From NCBI RefSeq assembly GCF_001591565.1, contig NZ_BCVD01000003.1, positions 1-64,000 on the forward strand: DNA of 64,000 nucleotides, read 5' to 3'. Of this stretch, positions 48,552-59,461 are shown piece by piece. Positions within the stretch are counted from its first letter, which is position 1. Each line of letters opens with the position of its first letter. The notes under the pieces are model-generated. The model had not been told where the DNA came from. It made no database searches and saw only the letters and a list, made by a program, of their open reading frames with translations. Position numbers and translations under genes: made by a program. The stretch comes from Priestia flexa NBRC 15715. Lineage in GTDB: Bacteria > Bacillota > Bacilli > Bacillales > Bacillaceae_H.

Positions 48552-49652
48552 CGTAAATACCGTCCCTTTCGAGATACTTAAACTCTGCTTATAGCAGACG
48601 GACTAGACTATATCATCACCCTCAGCATATCCTGTTAGGGGTTGGGCACTTCGGGAGTTATCCCTACTCTACTTCTTTGCACTAGCAAATTTTCGATAGT
48701 CGTTGAACCTTCACCTTAAACGGTGCTTGGCTGCGGATTGTCCAATTCAATCAATTTTTAAGCATTCACGCTCATCGTTTCCAATCACGTTGTAGCTTGA
48801 TTGACTCTAAGGATTTCCCCGCAATTCACCCAATTTTCTAGTTATTCATTTCTGAATAACGCGGACTAACATATCTATAAACTGTTGTTCTTTTCCATAA
48901 GTTTTTTCATGACATTGACGACAAAGAGTAATTCCATTAGACAAGTCGAATTGTTTATCAGGATACTTTTTCTTAGGATATATATGATGTGCAGCTATCT
49001 GTCTCGACGTAGAGTTACAGCCTGGCATTTTACACCGATAACCGTCGCGAATATAGACCAATTTTCTCCACTCTTTGTATTCAGCAGAATTCGTTATGTC
49101 CATACACTCCACTCTGTTTTCTTTTAAAAACTCACGAAAACAATATGCATTACAATAATTTTTATTATTGTATTTAAATTTAGAATGGACCACTTCAAGC
49201 TGACTACTACAATAATTACAAACACAGGTTATTCGCTTTTTTTGCCGGCTATTCTTTATCTTATCGATAGCTTCACTGCTATGAGTTACTCCACGTCTAG
49301 GAGCTCCTTTATCTATCTCAGCATGGCCACGAACAGGCCATCCAAAGTACAGAATTCGATTTCTAATAACTGTAGAGCTAACCCCTAACTCTCTTGCAAT
49401 TATCGTATATCCTTTTTTCTTTACAACGTATTCATTATATAACCATTCTTTATTGTCATAATGCTCATTACCTAGCTTTAATTGAGTCTTTCTCAAACCA
49501 TACTTTCTAAGTTTTCTTTTAACAACATTCTTAGAAACGTTTAAAATCTCTCCGATTTGAGACATGCTGTGATTTTCTTCAAGATATAACTTTCTTAGAA
49601 GCTCTTTAGAAATATCCATGAAATCACCCAGAAAAGTTTATTTGTTTTTTTA
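48552..49652 (-). ncRNA. Group I intron in nrdJ
   Basis: 1,101 nt separating the reading frames GCG-GAT and TGG-CAT (Asp-Trp), phase 0. Upstream exon ends in T, intron ends in G (TTTACG), the group I rule. The core (48552-48845) shows the conserved elements in order: P-like TTGCGGGGAAATCC, Q-like AATCCGCAGCCAAGC, R-like GGTTCAACGACTA, S-like GATATAGTCTAG; R and S pair to give P7. Looks like subgroup IA as in td and phage introns. An endonuclease gene fills the 5-prime part. The P1 guide pairing is not obvious to me. Confidence 0.9.
48846..49619 (-). CDS. HNH homing endonuclease encoded in the nrdJ intron
   Basis: 257 residues. N-terminal half has two helix-turn-helix-like segments (MSQIGEILNVSKNVVKRKLR and IIARELGVSSTVIRNRI), as in intron/phage endonucleases that bind long sites. 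C-terminal HNH domain: YIRDGYRCKMPGC, AAHHIYPKKK, LSNGITLCRQCHEKTYG with paired CxxC zinc ligands and the His-Asn-His order. Starts 33 nt inside the intron. Would cut intronless nrdJ alleles. Full length with no visible defects. Confidence 0.9.
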   Translation of the reverse strand: MDISKELLRKLYLEENHSMSQIGEILNVSKNVVKRKLRKYGLRKTQLKLGNEHYDNKEWLYNEYVVKKKGYTIIARELGVSSTVIRNRILYFGWPVRGHAEIDKGAPRRGVTHSSEAIDKIKNSRQKKRITCVCNYCSSQLEVVHSKFKYNNKNYCNAYCFREFLKENRVECMDITNSAEYKEWRKLVYIRDGYRCKMPGCNSTSRQIAAHHIYPKKKYPDKQFDLSNGITLCRQCHEKTYGKEQQFIDMLVRVIQK

Positions 49653-50468
49653 ATCCGCTAACATAATCATTTGAGCACCGCGACGAGAACCGCCTTGCTC
49701 TACAAGGTGCGTAAGTTTCGCAATATCATCTAACCAAGAGACAGATCCTGATGATTTACCGTTTACACCACGCGCTAGTGTGTTGCGTGGACGCAGGGTT
49801 GAACCGTTTGTTCCAACTCCTCCACCTCGACTCATGATTTCCATGACTTGCTTACGGTGTTCGGAGATTCCTTCGCGAGAATCTTTTACGTACGGCATTA
49901 CATAGCAGTTAAAGTATGTAACATCCGTTTCAGCTCCCGCTCCGTACAGAACGCGTCCAGCTGGTACAAAGTTCATTTGAACAAGCTCTTGATAGAATTT
50001 TTCAAACCATTCTTTTCGCTTCTCTTCCGTTTGTTCAGCGGAAGCTAACCCAGTAGCGTTACGCTTTGCAATTTGCTCATAGAAGATTTCAAGTGGTTTT
50101 TCAATTACGTCTAATGAACGAGTAATAAGTCCACTTTCTGCTTCTTCAGGTGCTAACGCTCCACGAAACTCATCTTCAACCTTTACGACTGCCATCTTTT
50201 GGTCAAAATTAATGCTTTCCACATAGCCAAGTCCTCGAGCTGGAAACTTAGGGTCTTCCTTTACGGTTAAAACAACAAAGTCTCCTTTTGATAACGTAAG
50301 TTTTTCCGTGTCTTTAAACGCATAACGGTCTAACATTACGAGTCGAGATACGCCTTTATGAGTAATTTTCATATCTGGTGTAATTGGGTGTACTTGTGGA
50401 AAGCGTTCAATATCTTGATTAAGCTTTTCAATATTCATATTTACTTTTTGATTAACTATAACAGTCAT
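49653..50468 (-). CDS. nrdJ: Adenosylcobalamin-dependent ribonucleotide reductase, exon 1
   Basis: N-terminal 272 residues, start ATG after AGGGAG. Contains NFVPAGRVLYGAG, YFNCYVMPYV (first redox Cys), EIMSRGGGVGTNGSTLRPR and, at its end, EQGGSRRGAQMIMLAD, the loop interrupted by the intron. Without splicing, translation ends at a TAA formed by the first intron bases. Two NrdR-like motifs lie upstream. Confidence 0.94.
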
Positions 50469-50577
50469 TCTGACAACTCCCTTACCAATCGTGCTCTATT
50501 TTACCAATCATTTACCTCATTTTGGAAAAAGCAAAATTTCAACTATCAATAACTTACCACACGGATTGGACAAATTC

Positions 50578-50623
50578 AACATGTAGTATTCAATCAAAAC
50601 CCAAACACCTACATATAGATAGA
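50578..50623. promoter_or_regulatory. Possible tandem NrdR boxes before nrdJ
   Basis: ACATGTAGTATT (50579-) and ACATATAGATAG (50611-), 32 bp apart, three helical turns as in paired NrdR sites. Each fits the ACA-C-TATA-TAG dyad only in part. Also here is a TTGACA (minus, 50624-50629). The remaining part of this 274-bp gap holds nothing else I recognise. Confidence 0.4.
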
Positions 50624-50742
50624 TGTCAAGAAAAATATTTTTTTTACATTAAAAAAAGTATTTGACTTTTACATCAATTACTTTCTTCAGCTAGATAAAA
50701 TACTTAGGGGCACAGCTTAAATAGTGTGCTCCTAAGCAATCG

Positions 50743-51576
50743 TTATCTTCTAAAATTCCATTCAACAGAAGCATATTTCTTTTGTGCTAATTCTTCTACG
50801 TAACGCTCTTCTTGTTCTGTTAATTCATAAGGTTCTAAGTCAATATCTAAAGCGCTAGCAAAGCCTTTATAAAATGCTTCCTTCGCTTCTTCCATTTGGA
50901 TTTTACGGCCTGCAATAGCATTGATTGCAACAGCTTTTGAACGAAACGCACGCTGCATTCGCTCTTTCACACGATCATTTGGATAATTAAATACGCTAAA
51001 TAATTTATCTTCGTCAATCTCTAATAAAATAGAACCGTGCTGTAAAATTACACCTTTTTGACGAGTTTGTGCACTTCCAGCAATTTTACGCCCTTCTACC
51101 ACAAGCTCATACCATGAAGGTGCATCAAAACAAACAGATGAACGTGGATTTTTCAAACTATTTTTTTCTTCTTCTGTGCGAGGGATTGCAAAATATGCTT
51201 CCAGACCCAGCGAACGAAATCCCTCTAATAACCCTTCTGAAATGACACGATACGCCTCTGTCACCGTCTTAGGCATGTTTGGATAGTCTTCCGATACAAT
51301 GACGCTGTAAGTAAGCTCCTCGTCGTGCAAAACGCCTCGTCCCCCTGTTGGTCGACGCACAAATCCTAATCCTAATTTATCTACCTGTTCAAAATTGATT
51401 TCTTTTTCAGCTTTTTGAAAGTAACCAATTGATAATGTTGGAGGATTCCAGCCGTAAAATCGAATCGTTGGTGGTATTTGACCAGTGCTATGCCACTCTA
51501 AAAGCGCTTCATCAAGTGCCATATTGTAATATGGCGAACGTTCTTTTGAATCAATGAATCTCCATTTTTGCTTCAT
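50743..51576 (-). CDS. lipM: Octanoyltransferase LipM
   Basis: Moves octanoate from ACP to GcvH, first step of lipoate synthesis in Bacillus. 277 residues; [54 protein letters not shown], and the catalytic Cys in [14 protein letters not shown] followed by [12 protein letters not shown] 51576 chosen by family N-terminus; a frame start 9 nt earlier is possible. Its product serves the glycine cleavage and bkd complexes encoded nearby. Confidence 0.93.
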   Translation of the reverse strand: MKQKWRFIDSKERSPYYNMALDEALLEWHSTGQIPPTIRFYGWNPPTLSIGYFQKAEKEINFEQVDKLGLGFVRRPTGGRGVLHDEELTYSVIVSEDYPNMPKTVTEAYRVISEGLLEGFRSLGLEAYFAIPRTEEEKNSLKNPRSSVCFDAPSWYELVVEGRKIAGSAQTRQKGVILQHGSILLEIDEDKLFSVFNYPNDRVKERMQRAFRSKAVAINAIAGRKIQMEEAKEAFYKGFASALDIDLEPYELTEQEERYVEELAQKKYASVEWNFRR

Positions 51577-51800
51577 TTTTCTCATCCCTAACTAGTATAG
51601 TAGACATTTACATATGTAATAAACTTAATCCGTTTTTTAGTCTACCAAAAGATAAGCAGAAGGAAAAGAAAAGTGAAGCAGTAATTTTTTACTTTTCTTT
51701 CGTAAAAACTATCGTGACTTCAAGAAGAATCCCTTTACTTCTAATTTCATTCACTTATATAATAAGACTATGTATTTTGTCGAAGAAAGGAAGAAACAAC

Positions 51801-52175
51801 ATGTGGACACTAATCATTGTACTTGCGGCAATTATTATTTATTCTGTCGTAATGTTTTTTTACCAACGTCGCATTATGAAAACGTTAACGGAAGAAGAAT
51901 TCCGCAGCGGTTATCGTAAAGCACAGCTAGTTGATATTCGCGAACCAAATGAATTTGAAAACGGACATATTTTAGGAGCAAGAAATATTCCTCTTTCACA
52001 GTTCCGTATGCGTATAAAGGAGTTCCGTACTGATCAACCTGTTTATATTTACTGCCAAAGTGGCATGCGAACTGGTCGTGCTGCTCAGCTCTTGCGCAAG
52101 CATGGTGTGAAAGAGATTCATGACCTAAAAGGCGGATTCAAAGCTTGGAACGGCAAAATTAAAACAAAAAAATAA
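51801..52175 (+). CDS. yqhL: Membrane-anchored rhodanese YqhL
   Basis: 124 residues from ATG 51801 (GAAAGG before it). N-terminal membrane helix (2-20), then rhodanese domain with active Cys in YIYCQSGMRTGRAAQLL. Frame is open 29 codons upstream without a ribosome binding site. Divergent from lipM. Confidence 0.9.
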   Translation: MWTLIIVLAAIIIYSVVMFFYQRRIMKTLTEEEFRSGYRKAQLVDIREPNEFENGHILGARNIPLSQFRMRIKEFRTDQPVYIYCQSGMRTGRAAQLLRKHGVKEIHDLKGGFKAWNGKIKTKK

Positions 52176-52180
52176 ACCAC

Positions 52181-52216
52181 AAAAACAGCCCCTTCTTAGA
52201 TGAAGGGGCTGTTTTT
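52181..52216. terminator. Bidirectional terminator yqhL/gcvPB
   Basis: Perfect stem AAAAACAGCCCCTTC / GAAGGGGCTGTTTTT, 6-nt loop. Confidence 0.92.
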
Positions 52217-53678
52217 AACTTTCTTTTTGATAGCGGAGTACAGGCTTTCTTGCTGCAAGCGTTTCATCCAATCGCTTCACAACCGTCGTATGAGGTGCTT
52301 CTTGAACGATTTCCGGATTTTCTTCCACTTCTTTTGCAATTTGAATCATTGCATCAATAAACGCATCAAGCGTCTCTTTTGATTCCGTTTCAGTTGGTTC
52401 AATCATCATGCACTCTTCGACAATAAGAGGGAAGTAAATTGTCGGTGGATGATACCCAAAATCAAGCAGTCGCTTCGCAATATCCAGCGTGCGAACACCG
52501 AGTTTCTTTTGCCGCTTCCCTGATAAAACAAATTCATGCTTACAATGACGATCAAACGGTAAATCATAATGCTCTGACAATCGTCTCATCATGTAGTTTG
52601 CGTTTAATACCGCATTTTCCGTTACCGCTTTTAAACCATCTGGACCCATAGAGCGGATGTACGTATAAGCACGTACGTTAATACCAAAGTTGCCGTAAAA
52701 CGGTTTAACTCGGCCAATGGACTGTGGGCGATTGTAGTCGAAAGTAAAGCCGCTTTCCGTTTTGACTAGTACCGGTTTTGGTAAAAATGGAATTAAATCT
52801 GCTTTTACACCAACTGGACCAGAACCTGGACCACCACCACCGTGTGGACCTGTGAATGTTTTATGAAGGTTTAAATGTACAACGTCAAAGCCCATATCGC
52901 CTGGTCGTGCTTTACTTAATACAGCATTTAAGTTCGCTCCGTCATAATAAAGCTTACCACCAGCTGCATGAACGATTTCTGCCATTTCCAAAATATCTTC
53001 TTCAAAAAGACCTAACGTATTTGGGTTTGTTAACATAAGAGCTGCTGTTTCTTCGTTTACTACTTTACGAAGATCATCTAAGTCTACCAAACCATGCTCA
53101 TTAGATTTTACAGTAACTGTTTCAAATCCAGCTACTGTTGCCGAGGCTGGATTTGTACCATGAGCTGAATCAGGAACGATTACTTTCGTACGCTTCGTAT
53201 CACCGTTTGCTTCATGATAGGCACGAATCATCATTAACCCCGTCCACTCACCATGAGCACCTGCTGCTGGCTGAAGCGTAACTTCATCCATGCCTGTAAT
53301 CTCTGTTAAGTGCTCCTGCAAATCATACATGAGCTCAAGAGCACCTTGAACCGTTTCTTCATCCTGAAGTGGATGAATATTAGCGAAGCCTGGAATACGG
53401 GCTGTATATTCATTAATTTTTGGATTATATTTCATTGTACAAGAACCAAGCGGATAAAAGCCAGAGTCTACTCCATGGTTACGTTTTGAAAGAGCAGTAT
53501 AGTGACGCATAATGTCTAGCTCAGACACTTCTGGAAGTTCTGGTGCTTCGGTACGTACATATTCTGCTGGCAACACTTCTGTACTGGTTACTTCCGGCAC
53601 GTCTAGTTCTGGTAATGAATAGCCAACGCGTCCTTCTTTACTCATTTCAAAAATAAGCGATTGATGTTGATTATGCAT
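52215..53678 (-). CDS. gcvPB: Glycine dehydrogenase (decarboxylating) subunit 2
   Basis: PLP subunit of the P-protein of glycine cleavage. 487 residues; Lys bearing PLP in [19 protein letters not shown], with [14 protein letters not shown] and [18 protein letters not shown]. Start overlaps the gcvPA end by 8 nt. Last gene of the gcv operon. Confidence 0.96.
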   Translation of the reverse strand: MHNQHQSLIFEMSKEGRVGYSLPELDVPEVTSTEVLPAEYVRTEAPELPEVSELDIMRHYTALSKRNHGVDSGFYPLGSCTMKYNPKINEYTARIPGFANIHPLQDEETVQGALELMYDLQEHLTEITGMDEVTLQPAAGAHGEWTGLMMIRAYHEANGDTKRTKVIVPDSAHGTNPASATVAGFETVTVKSNEHGLVDLDDLRKVVNEETAALMLTNPNTLGLFEEDILEMAEIVHAAGGKLYYDGANLNAVLSKARPGDMGFDVVHLNLHKTFTGPHGGGGPGSGPVGVKADLIPFLPKPVLVKTESGFTFDYNRPQSIGRVKPFYGNFGINVRAYTYIRSMGPDGLKAVTENAVLNANYMMRRLSEHYDLPFDRHCKHEFVLSGKRQKKLGVRTLDIAKRLLDFGYHPPTIYFPLIVEECMMIEPTETESKETLDAFIDAMIQIAKEVEENPEIVQEAPHTTVVKRLDETLAARKPVLRYQKES

Positions 53679-55017
53679 AAAGATCCCCCAATTCCTTCAC
53701 AAGTTGGTCGATTTCTTCTTTTGTACGGAGTTCAGTAAAAGCAAGTAGCATGTGATCCTTAAGCTCATGATAGTCTCGGCCTAAATCATAGCCACCAATG
53801 ATATGCTTCGCTAATAACTTTTGATTTACTTCCTTACTGGGTTGAGGTAGTTTTACAACCAACTCATTGAAAAATGCCCCATTAAAAACAACATCTACTT
53901 CGCTTGCTTTTAATGCGTTATATGCATAATGCGTTTTTGATAAATTTTGCGTAGCCATTTCCTTTACCCCTTGCTTTCCTAAGGCAGTCATCGCTACTGA
54001 AGCTGCAAGTGCATTTAACGCTTGATTTGAACAAATGTTTGAAGTTGCTTTATCACGGCGAATATGTTGCTCACGTGCTTGAAGCGTTAAGACAAAGCCG
54101 CGCTTACCATTTTCATCAATCGTTTGACCAACTAAGCGTCCTGGAATTTTACGCATTAACTTTGTCGTTGTAGCAAAGTAGCCGCAGTGAGGACCACCGA
54201 ACTGTGTTGGAATACCAAAAGGTTGTGCATCTCCTACAACAATATCAGCACCAAACTGACCCGGAGGAGTTAACAATCCAAGAGATAGTGGATTGCTTGA
54301 TACAACAAACATTCCTTTTCCTTGATGAGCAATGGCTTCAATTTCTCTTAAAGGTTCTACTTGACCAAAGAAGTTTGGATACTGAACGATGACAGCCGCT
54401 ACATCATCATCCATGCGCTCCTTCAGCACCGTCAGATCCGTTACGCCGTCTTTGCTTGGTACTTCTACTACTTCAATGTACTGACCTGCTGCGTACGTTT
54501 CTAACACAGCTCGTGATTCAGGGTGAACTGTTTCTGAAACTAACACTTTTTTCTTTCTCGTTTGACCTGCACTTAACATGGCTGCCTCAGCAAGTGCTGT
54601 ACCACCATCGTACATGGATGAATTGGCAACATCCATTCCTGTTAGCTCACAAATCATCGTTTGAAATTCAAAGATAGCCTGCAGCTCTCCTTGCGAAATT
54701 TCAGGCTGATATGGTGTATAAGCTGTGTAAAACTCTGAACGCGAAATAACGTGATCAACAATAATTGGCATATAGTGATCATAAACACCTGCTCCTAAAA
54801 ATGAAGCGTATTCCTTTACGTTCTTATTTTTAGTAGCTAAGTTTGTTAACTCTTTTACTAGCTCAGATTCTGATGCCGCTTTTTTTATATTGTATTCCCC
54901 TTGGAAACGAACGCTTTCTGGGATATCTGAAAACAACTCATCCACTGAAGACACGCCAATTGCCTTTAACATTTGCTGCTGATCTTCTGATGTCATTGGT
55001 AAATAACGATGTACCAT
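53671..55017 (-). CDS. gcvPA: Glycine dehydrogenase (decarboxylating) subunit 1
   Basis: Partner of GcvPB, 448 residues, homologous fold without the PLP lysine. [57 protein letters not shown]. Thirty-one nt after gcvT. Confidence 0.96.
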   Translation of the reverse strand: MVHRYLPMTSEDQQQMLKAIGVSSVDELFSDIPESVRFQGEYNIKKAASESELVKELTNLATKNKNVKEYASFLGAGVYDHYMPIIVDHVISRSEFYTAYTPYQPEISQGELQAIFEFQTMICELTGMDVANSSMYDGGTALAEAAMLSAGQTRKKKVLVSETVHPESRAVLETYAAGQYIEVVEVPSKDGVTDLTVLKERMDDDVAAVIVQYPNFFGQVEPLREIEAIAHQGKGMFVVSSNPLSLGLLTPPGQFGADIVVGDAQPFGIPTQFGGPHCGYFATTTKLMRKIPGRLVGQTIDENGKRGFVLTLQAREQHIRRDKATSNICSNQALNALAASVAMTALGKQGVKEMATQNLSKTHYAYNALKASEVDVVFNGAFFNELVVKLPQPSKEVNQKLLAKHIIGGYDLGRDYHELKDHMLLAFTELRTKEEIDQLVKELGDLYA

Positions 55018-55048
55018 TCTTTTGTCCCCTCTCTTTAATTACCCAACA

Positions 55049-56137
55049 TTATTTTGAACGCTTATAAAAAGGTGTCTTCACGACTTTTGCTTTTAAACGT
55101 CTTTTTCGCACTTGCACATACACTTCTGTACCTAGCTCAGCATGTTTAGCATCGATAAGTGCAAGACCAATGTTTTTATTTAAAGTTGGCGATTGTGTGC
55201 CTGTTGTAACAAAGCCAATCTCTTCTTCCTCACTAAACACTTCATATCCATGTCGTGGAATTCCTTTATCAATCATTTCAAGCCCAACAAGCTTGCGGTT
55301 TGGTCCTTCTTCACGCTGACGCTTTAATACCTCTTTGCCGATAAAATCTTCTTTATTCGTTTTCACTGCGAATCCGATACGTGCTTCAATTGGCGTAATA
55401 TCTTTTGAAAGCTCTTGACCATATAAAGCTAAAGTTGCTTCAAAACGAAGCGTATCTCGTGCTCCTAATCCACATGGAACTACCTCTTCATTTTTTAAAA
55501 GCTCAGTCCAAAGCGTTACTACATCTGATGCAGAACAGTACAGTTCAAAACCATCCTCGCCTGTATAGCCTGTACGTGAAACAAGCGCTCTCACACCTGC
55601 TACTTCTACATCATCTTTAAATGTAAATGGTTTCAAGTCAGATAATGATTCATATGTTAATTTCTGCAAAACACCTTGTGCTGCTGGACCTTGCAAAGCT
55701 AGTAAAGCAAACTCACTTGAACGATTTACAAGCTCAATATCCTCTGGCTTATGCTGCTGTAGCCATTCGAAGTCTTTTTCAATATTTGCTGCGTTTACAA
55801 CAAGCAGGTAGTCATCTTCTCCTTTTTGATAAACAAGGAGATCATCCACTGTGCCCCCATCTTCATAGCACATTGCGGTATATAGTACTTTACCTGGACG
55901 TAATACTGAAACATCATTCGTCATAACTTTTTGTAAAAATGCCAAGCTATTTGTCCCTTTTACATCAAACTCTCCCATGTGAGAAACATCGAACAGGCCA
56001 GCTTTTGTACGAACCGCATGATGTTCTTCTTTAATAGATGAGAATTGAACTGGAAGAGCCCAACCTCCAAAATCAATAATCTTTCCACCGTACTGTTGAT
56101 AGACATCGTAAAGTGGTGTTTTGTTTAGCTCAGTCAT
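55049..56137 (-). CDS. gcvT: Aminomethyltransferase (T-protein)
   Basis: Transfers the methylene of glycine to tetrahydrofolate. 362 residues; [49 protein letters not shown] and [14 protein letters not shown]. First gene of gcvT-gcvPA-gcvPB, behind the glycine riboswitch. AGGAGG before the ATG. Confidence 0.97.
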   Translation of the reverse strand: MTELNKTPLYDVYQQYGGKIIDFGGWALPVQFSSIKEEHHAVRTKAGLFDVSHMGEFDVKGTNSLAFLQKVMTNDVSVLRPGKVLYTAMCYEDGGTVDDLLVYQKGEDDYLLVVNAANIEKDFEWLQQHKPEDIELVNRSSEFALLALQGPAAQGVLQKLTYESLSDLKPFTFKDDVEVAGVRALVSRTGYTGEDGFELYCSASDVVTLWTELLKNEEVVPCGLGARDTLRFEATLALYGQELSKDITPIEARIGFAVKTNKEDFIGKEVLKRQREEGPNRKLVGLEMIDKGIPRHGYEVFSEEEEIGFVTTGTQSPTLNKNIGLALIDAKHAELGTEVYVQVRKRRLKAKVVKTPFYKRSK

Positions 56138-56204
56138 TTAACATCCTCCTCATATAAGGCCATTTGCTTTGGTTTCGGGGAATCATCGTATCTTTTTTAC
56201 ACAT

Positions 56205-56256
56205 AAAAAAGGACAGAGAACTCCCTGCTGTATAGCAGGAAGTCTCTGTCCTTTTC
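56205..56256 (-). terminator. Expression-platform terminator of the glycine riboswitch
   Basis: Long stem (GGACAGAGA...TCTCTGTCC with inner CCTGCT/AGCAGG) and six U, between aptamer and gcvT. Confidence 0.88.
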
Positions 56257-56412
56257 ACCTGAAAGTTTACCCGTTAAATAGGTTTGCCTCGTGGGTGGTC
56301 TATTCGAAATAGACGCTCTCCAGAGTTGCGTCCAACAAGAGTCTTTTTGCCTGAGAGATTCACATGTTGTTTGCTCCTTCGGCGCCACTTTAAAGCAGTC
56401 TCTCCCCTTGTC
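56240..56412 (-). promoter_or_regulatory. Tandem glycine riboswitch
   Basis: Two aptamers in a row on the minus strand: the first from GGAGAGAC...GGCGCCGAAGGAGCAAA...CTCTCAGGCAAAAAG...CTGGAGAG, the second from CACCCACGAGGCAAAC to TTTCAGGTGAAAAGGACAG. Conserved cores and positions before gcvT are those of the known class. Glycine binding should prevent the terminator and turn on the operon. Confidence 0.93.
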
Positions 56413-56603
56413 ATCATTCGCCTCTATAAAGTTTGTAATTTTGGGCATACTACTAAGAAACTATTACTTACACACATCAATAACAAAATAGTTCATTTAG
56501 TGACAATCTATTTTCTATTTTAAATTTTCTAAAATATATTTTTATCCTACATGATTCTGTTCAGCAGTTCAATAAAAACTTTCAGAAAGGAGCAAAACTA
56601 ACG

Positions 56604-58280
56604 ATGAACATCAGTATGAAGAAAGATGAAGCATGGGAATCTACTTTTTTAAATAAACTTGAGCAAGACGGCTCTTGGTCTGATTGGGAAATGTATAAAT
56701 TAGCATATGAAATCGAGGAGCAAACGTTAATTACTGAATTTGAAGGTCTGCAAGCACCTCGCCATTTAACAGACCTAACCCCGCATCCACACCAGTTAGA
56801 AGTAGCTAAAAAAGTGGTAGAAGAAATGAATGGAAAAGCGATTTTAGCTGACGAAGTGGGGCTTGGAAAGACAATTGAAGCAGGACTCATTTTAAAAGAA
56901 TATATGATTCGTGGTCTTGTGAAAAAAGCCCTTATTCTTGTACCAGCATCACTTGTATCCCAATGGGCAATGGAACTTAACCATAAATTTTTTATTCCTG
57001 CTGTTCCACAAAAGAAAACATACGTGTGGGAGCAATGCGACGTAGTAGTATCATCCATTGATACAGCCAAGCGCTCTCCTCATCGCGAAATTGTATTAGA
57101 ACAAGATTATGACCTTATCATCATCGATGAAGCTCATAAACTAAAAAATAATAAAACAAAAAACTATGAGTTTGTTCAAAGCTTAAAGAAAAAGTTCTGC
57201 TTATTATTAACAGCGACACCAATTCAAAATCGAGTAGAAGAGATTTTCAACTTAGTTTCGTTATTAAAACCAGGCCACCTAGGAAACAAAGATTATTTTG
57301 CTGATTTATTTTCTGCTAAGAAACGTTCTGTTCAAAATGATGAGTATTTAAAGGAACTCGTTAACAAAGTGATGATTCGAAACCGCAGGCAAGACACAGG
57401 TATTGAATGGACAAAACGAATTGTTCAAACCGTTCCTGTTGAGTTTTCATCTGAAGAACGAGAGTTGTATGATCAAATCACTTCATTTAAGCAACATTCA
57501 AATTTACCCAGCAGTTCCTTTGCAATTTTAACATTGCAGCGCGAAGCTTGTAGCAGTCGCGAAGCAGTATTTATGACCTTAAAAAGCATGCTTGAACGCC
57601 AAGAGGACGAAAACAGTGAAAAAGCTACTCAGATGCTTAAACCACTCCTTGAAAAAGTACAAACCATTCCTCAAAATGCGAAAGCAGAAAAGGTAATTGA
57701 ATTAATTCAACAGATTAATGATAAAGTCATCATTTTTACGGAATATCGAGCAACTCAGCTTTATTTACAGTGGTATTTAAAACAACACGGTATTACATCT
57801 GTTCCGTTTAGGGGTGGATTTAAGCGTGGAAAAAAAGACTGGATGAAACAGCTTTTTGAAAGCCATGCTCAAGTTTTTATCGCAACGGAAGCTGGAGGTG
57901 AAGGAATTAACCTTCAATTCTGTCACCATATCATTAACTACGACCTACCTTGGAACCCAATGAGATTAGAGCAACGAATTGGACGCGTTCATAGACTGGG
58001 TCAACAGCATGATGTGCACATTTATAATCTAGCAATTGAGAATACAGTCGAAGAACATATTTTAAAGCTACTTTATGAAAAAATAAATTTATTTGAACGT
58101 GTTGTTGGTGAGCTCGACGAAATTTTAACCAAACTAGAAATTGATAACATTGAAGATCACATTCAAGATATTCTTCTTCATTCACGAAGTGAAGGAGAAA
58201 TGAAAATTAAGATGAACAATCTTACATCCATTATTGAATATCACGAAGATGAAGAAGGTGAACAGCATGCAGCAAACTGA
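56604..58280 (+). CDS. yqhH: SNF2-family helicase YqhH
   Basis: 558-residue SNF2/RapA-like ATPase: motif I ILADEVGLGKTIEAGLIL, motif II LIIIDEAHKLKN, motif III LLLTATPIQNR, motif VI MRLEQRIGRVHRLGQQ. Probably moves along DNA or displaces RNA polymerase; target unknown. Divergent from gcvT; overlaps yqhG by 14 nt. Confidence 0.92.
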   Translation: MNISMKKDEAWESTFLNKLEQDGSWSDWEMYKLAYEIEEQTLITEFEGLQAPRHLTDLTPHPHQLEVAKKVVEEMNGKAILADEVGLGKTIEAGLILKEYMIRGLVKKALILVPASLVSQWAMELNHKFFIPAVPQKKTYVWEQCDVVVSSIDTAKRSPHREIVLEQDYDLIIIDEAHKLKNNKTKNYEFVQSLKKKFCLLLTATPIQNRVEEIFNLVSLLKPGHLGNKDYFADLFSAKKRSVQNDEYLKELVNKVMIRNRRQDTGIEWTKRIVQTVPVEFSSEERELYDQITSFKQHSNLPSSSFAILTLQREACSSREAVFMTLKSMLERQEDENSEKATQMLKPLLEKVQTIPQNAKAEKVIELIQQINDKVIIFTEYRATQLYLQWYLKQHGITSVPFRGGFKRGKKDWMKQLFESHAQVFIATEAGGEGINLQFCHHIINYDLPWNPMRLEQRIGRVHRLGQQHDVHIYNLAIENTVEEHILKLLYEKINLFERVVGELDEILTKLEIDNIEDHIQDILLHSRSEGEMKIKMNNLTSIIEYHEDEEGEQHAAN

Positions 58281-59088
58281 AATTCATCAATTTCTCAAAA
58301 AATATTTCACGGCACATAACTGTGACTTGACAGAAGACGACCCATCTTATTTGAAGGTTCAGCTTACTATTGAAATGGATAAAGAGCTTATGAACCGACC
58401 TTTTTATTGGCATTATATTGAAAAAACAGGCGGGAAACCTAATCCTGCTTCACTTACGTTTATCACCGATCCAACTTATGATGATTCATCTGTACAAGGC
58501 GAAAAAATTCACTTTGGCTCACCGCGTTTACATCAAATTTTTGGGTCAGCCCAAAAGTTTGGAGGATTCGTTCACTTATATGAAAAAATGCATTCTCACT
58601 CACAATCGCAGCGTTCACTTCAGCCTTGGCTTGCTTTAAATATGAAGGTGTCGTATAAGTGTGACCGAAAAAAAGATGAATTACTATCGCTTGGGTTAAA
58701 TTTAATTACGGGAGCGATTCTTGATAACTTTCAGCTGATGATGTCCAAACAAAACTTCACGTCAAAGATTCCTGATTATTGCTTTACGCTATCGCCAATT
58801 ATTCGCCCCAAAAGCGGAATTTCAAGATTATCAGCTTATGTGGAAGATCACATTTCAAAGCAGCCGATGGATTGGGCAAAAAAAGCGCAAGAAAGATGGT
58901 ATGAAGACCTTGCACTTTTAGATCATTTCTATGAGAATATGGAAGAGCTACCCGAAAGCTATACGACAGAAAAACAGGCTTTACAAGATTTATATGAGCC
59001 TGTTATTTTAACGAAAATTGTAAACGGCGGATTGTTTTACTTGTCTGAACAAACTGTTAATCATCACCTTTCACGTCATTTCGTATAA
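58267..59088 (+). CDS. yqhG: YqhG family protein
   Basis: 273 residues from ATG 58267, AAGGTG about 7 nt before, inside the end of yqhH (translational coupling). KELMNRPFYWHYIEKTGGKP and IHFGSPRLHQIFGSAQKFGG are conserved YqhG features. No known enzymatic motif; it always follows yqhH, so probably works with it. Confidence 0.88.
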   Translation: MQQTEIHQFLKKYFTAHNCDLTEDDPSYLKVQLTIEMDKELMNRPFYWHYIEKTGGKPNPASLTFITDPTYDDSSVQGEKIHFGSPRLHQIFGSAQKFGGFVHLYEKMHSHSQSQRSLQPWLALNMKVSYKCDRKKDELLSLGLNLITGAILDNFQLMMSKQNFTSKIPDYCFTLSPIIRPKSGISRLSAYVEDHISKQPMDWAKKAQERWYEDLALLDHFYENMEELPESYTTEKQALQDLYEPVILTKIVNGGLFYLSEQTVNHHLSRHFV

Positions 59089-59103
59089 AACATTCTATAA
59101 ATA

Positions 59104-59143
59104 AAAAAGGTAAAAAGAGCGCAGGCTACTTTTTACCTTTTTT
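59104..59143. terminator. Bidirectional terminator yqhG/yqzE
   Basis: Stem GGTAAAAAG/CTTTTTACC with a T-run. Confidence 0.85.
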
Positions 59144-59317
59144 CGTATTTCGATACCAGATTTGAAATGAAAGAGGAATCATTCCAAACCACCTATTAAA
59201 AAACGGATCTCGTGTCTTTTTCTTTTCAATTCGTTTGGTTTTACGAATTTCTTTCGGTTGATCCATATATTGAACAAGCTGCTGCGTTACGTACTTCACG
59301 TAGTCGTTTGTTTTCAC
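59126..59317 (-). CDS. yqzE: YqzE family small protein
   Basis: 63 residues, basic, KTNDYVKYVTQQLVQYMDQP with RDPFFNRWFGMIPLSFQIW. Small protein conserved beside the comG operon of Bacillus; role unknown. Ribosome binding site GGAGATGATG. Confidence 0.82.
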   Translation of the reverse strand: MKTNDYVKYVTQQLVQYMDQPKEIRKTKRIEKKKTRDPFFNRWFGMIPLSFQIWYRNTKKGKK

Positions 59318-59461
59318 ATCATCATCTCCTACGAACTAGTATATCCTCGCTGAAAAGCTATTAATCAAAAGCAAGAAAACTTTGTGATGATGTAACACAT
59401 TCTTTCCTGACTAATAATATGATACGTTATATTCTTTTGTAAGAAAGAGGTTGAAACAACT

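Noticed and set aside
48516-49649. Intein in NrdJ
   Set aside because: The frame is closed at both intron borders, no splicing motifs occur at protein level, and group I RNA core elements are present.
56204-56448. Small coding frame over the glycine riboswitch (minus strand)
   Set aside because: It lies on the conserved aptamer and terminator; the RNA explanation accounts for the sequence.
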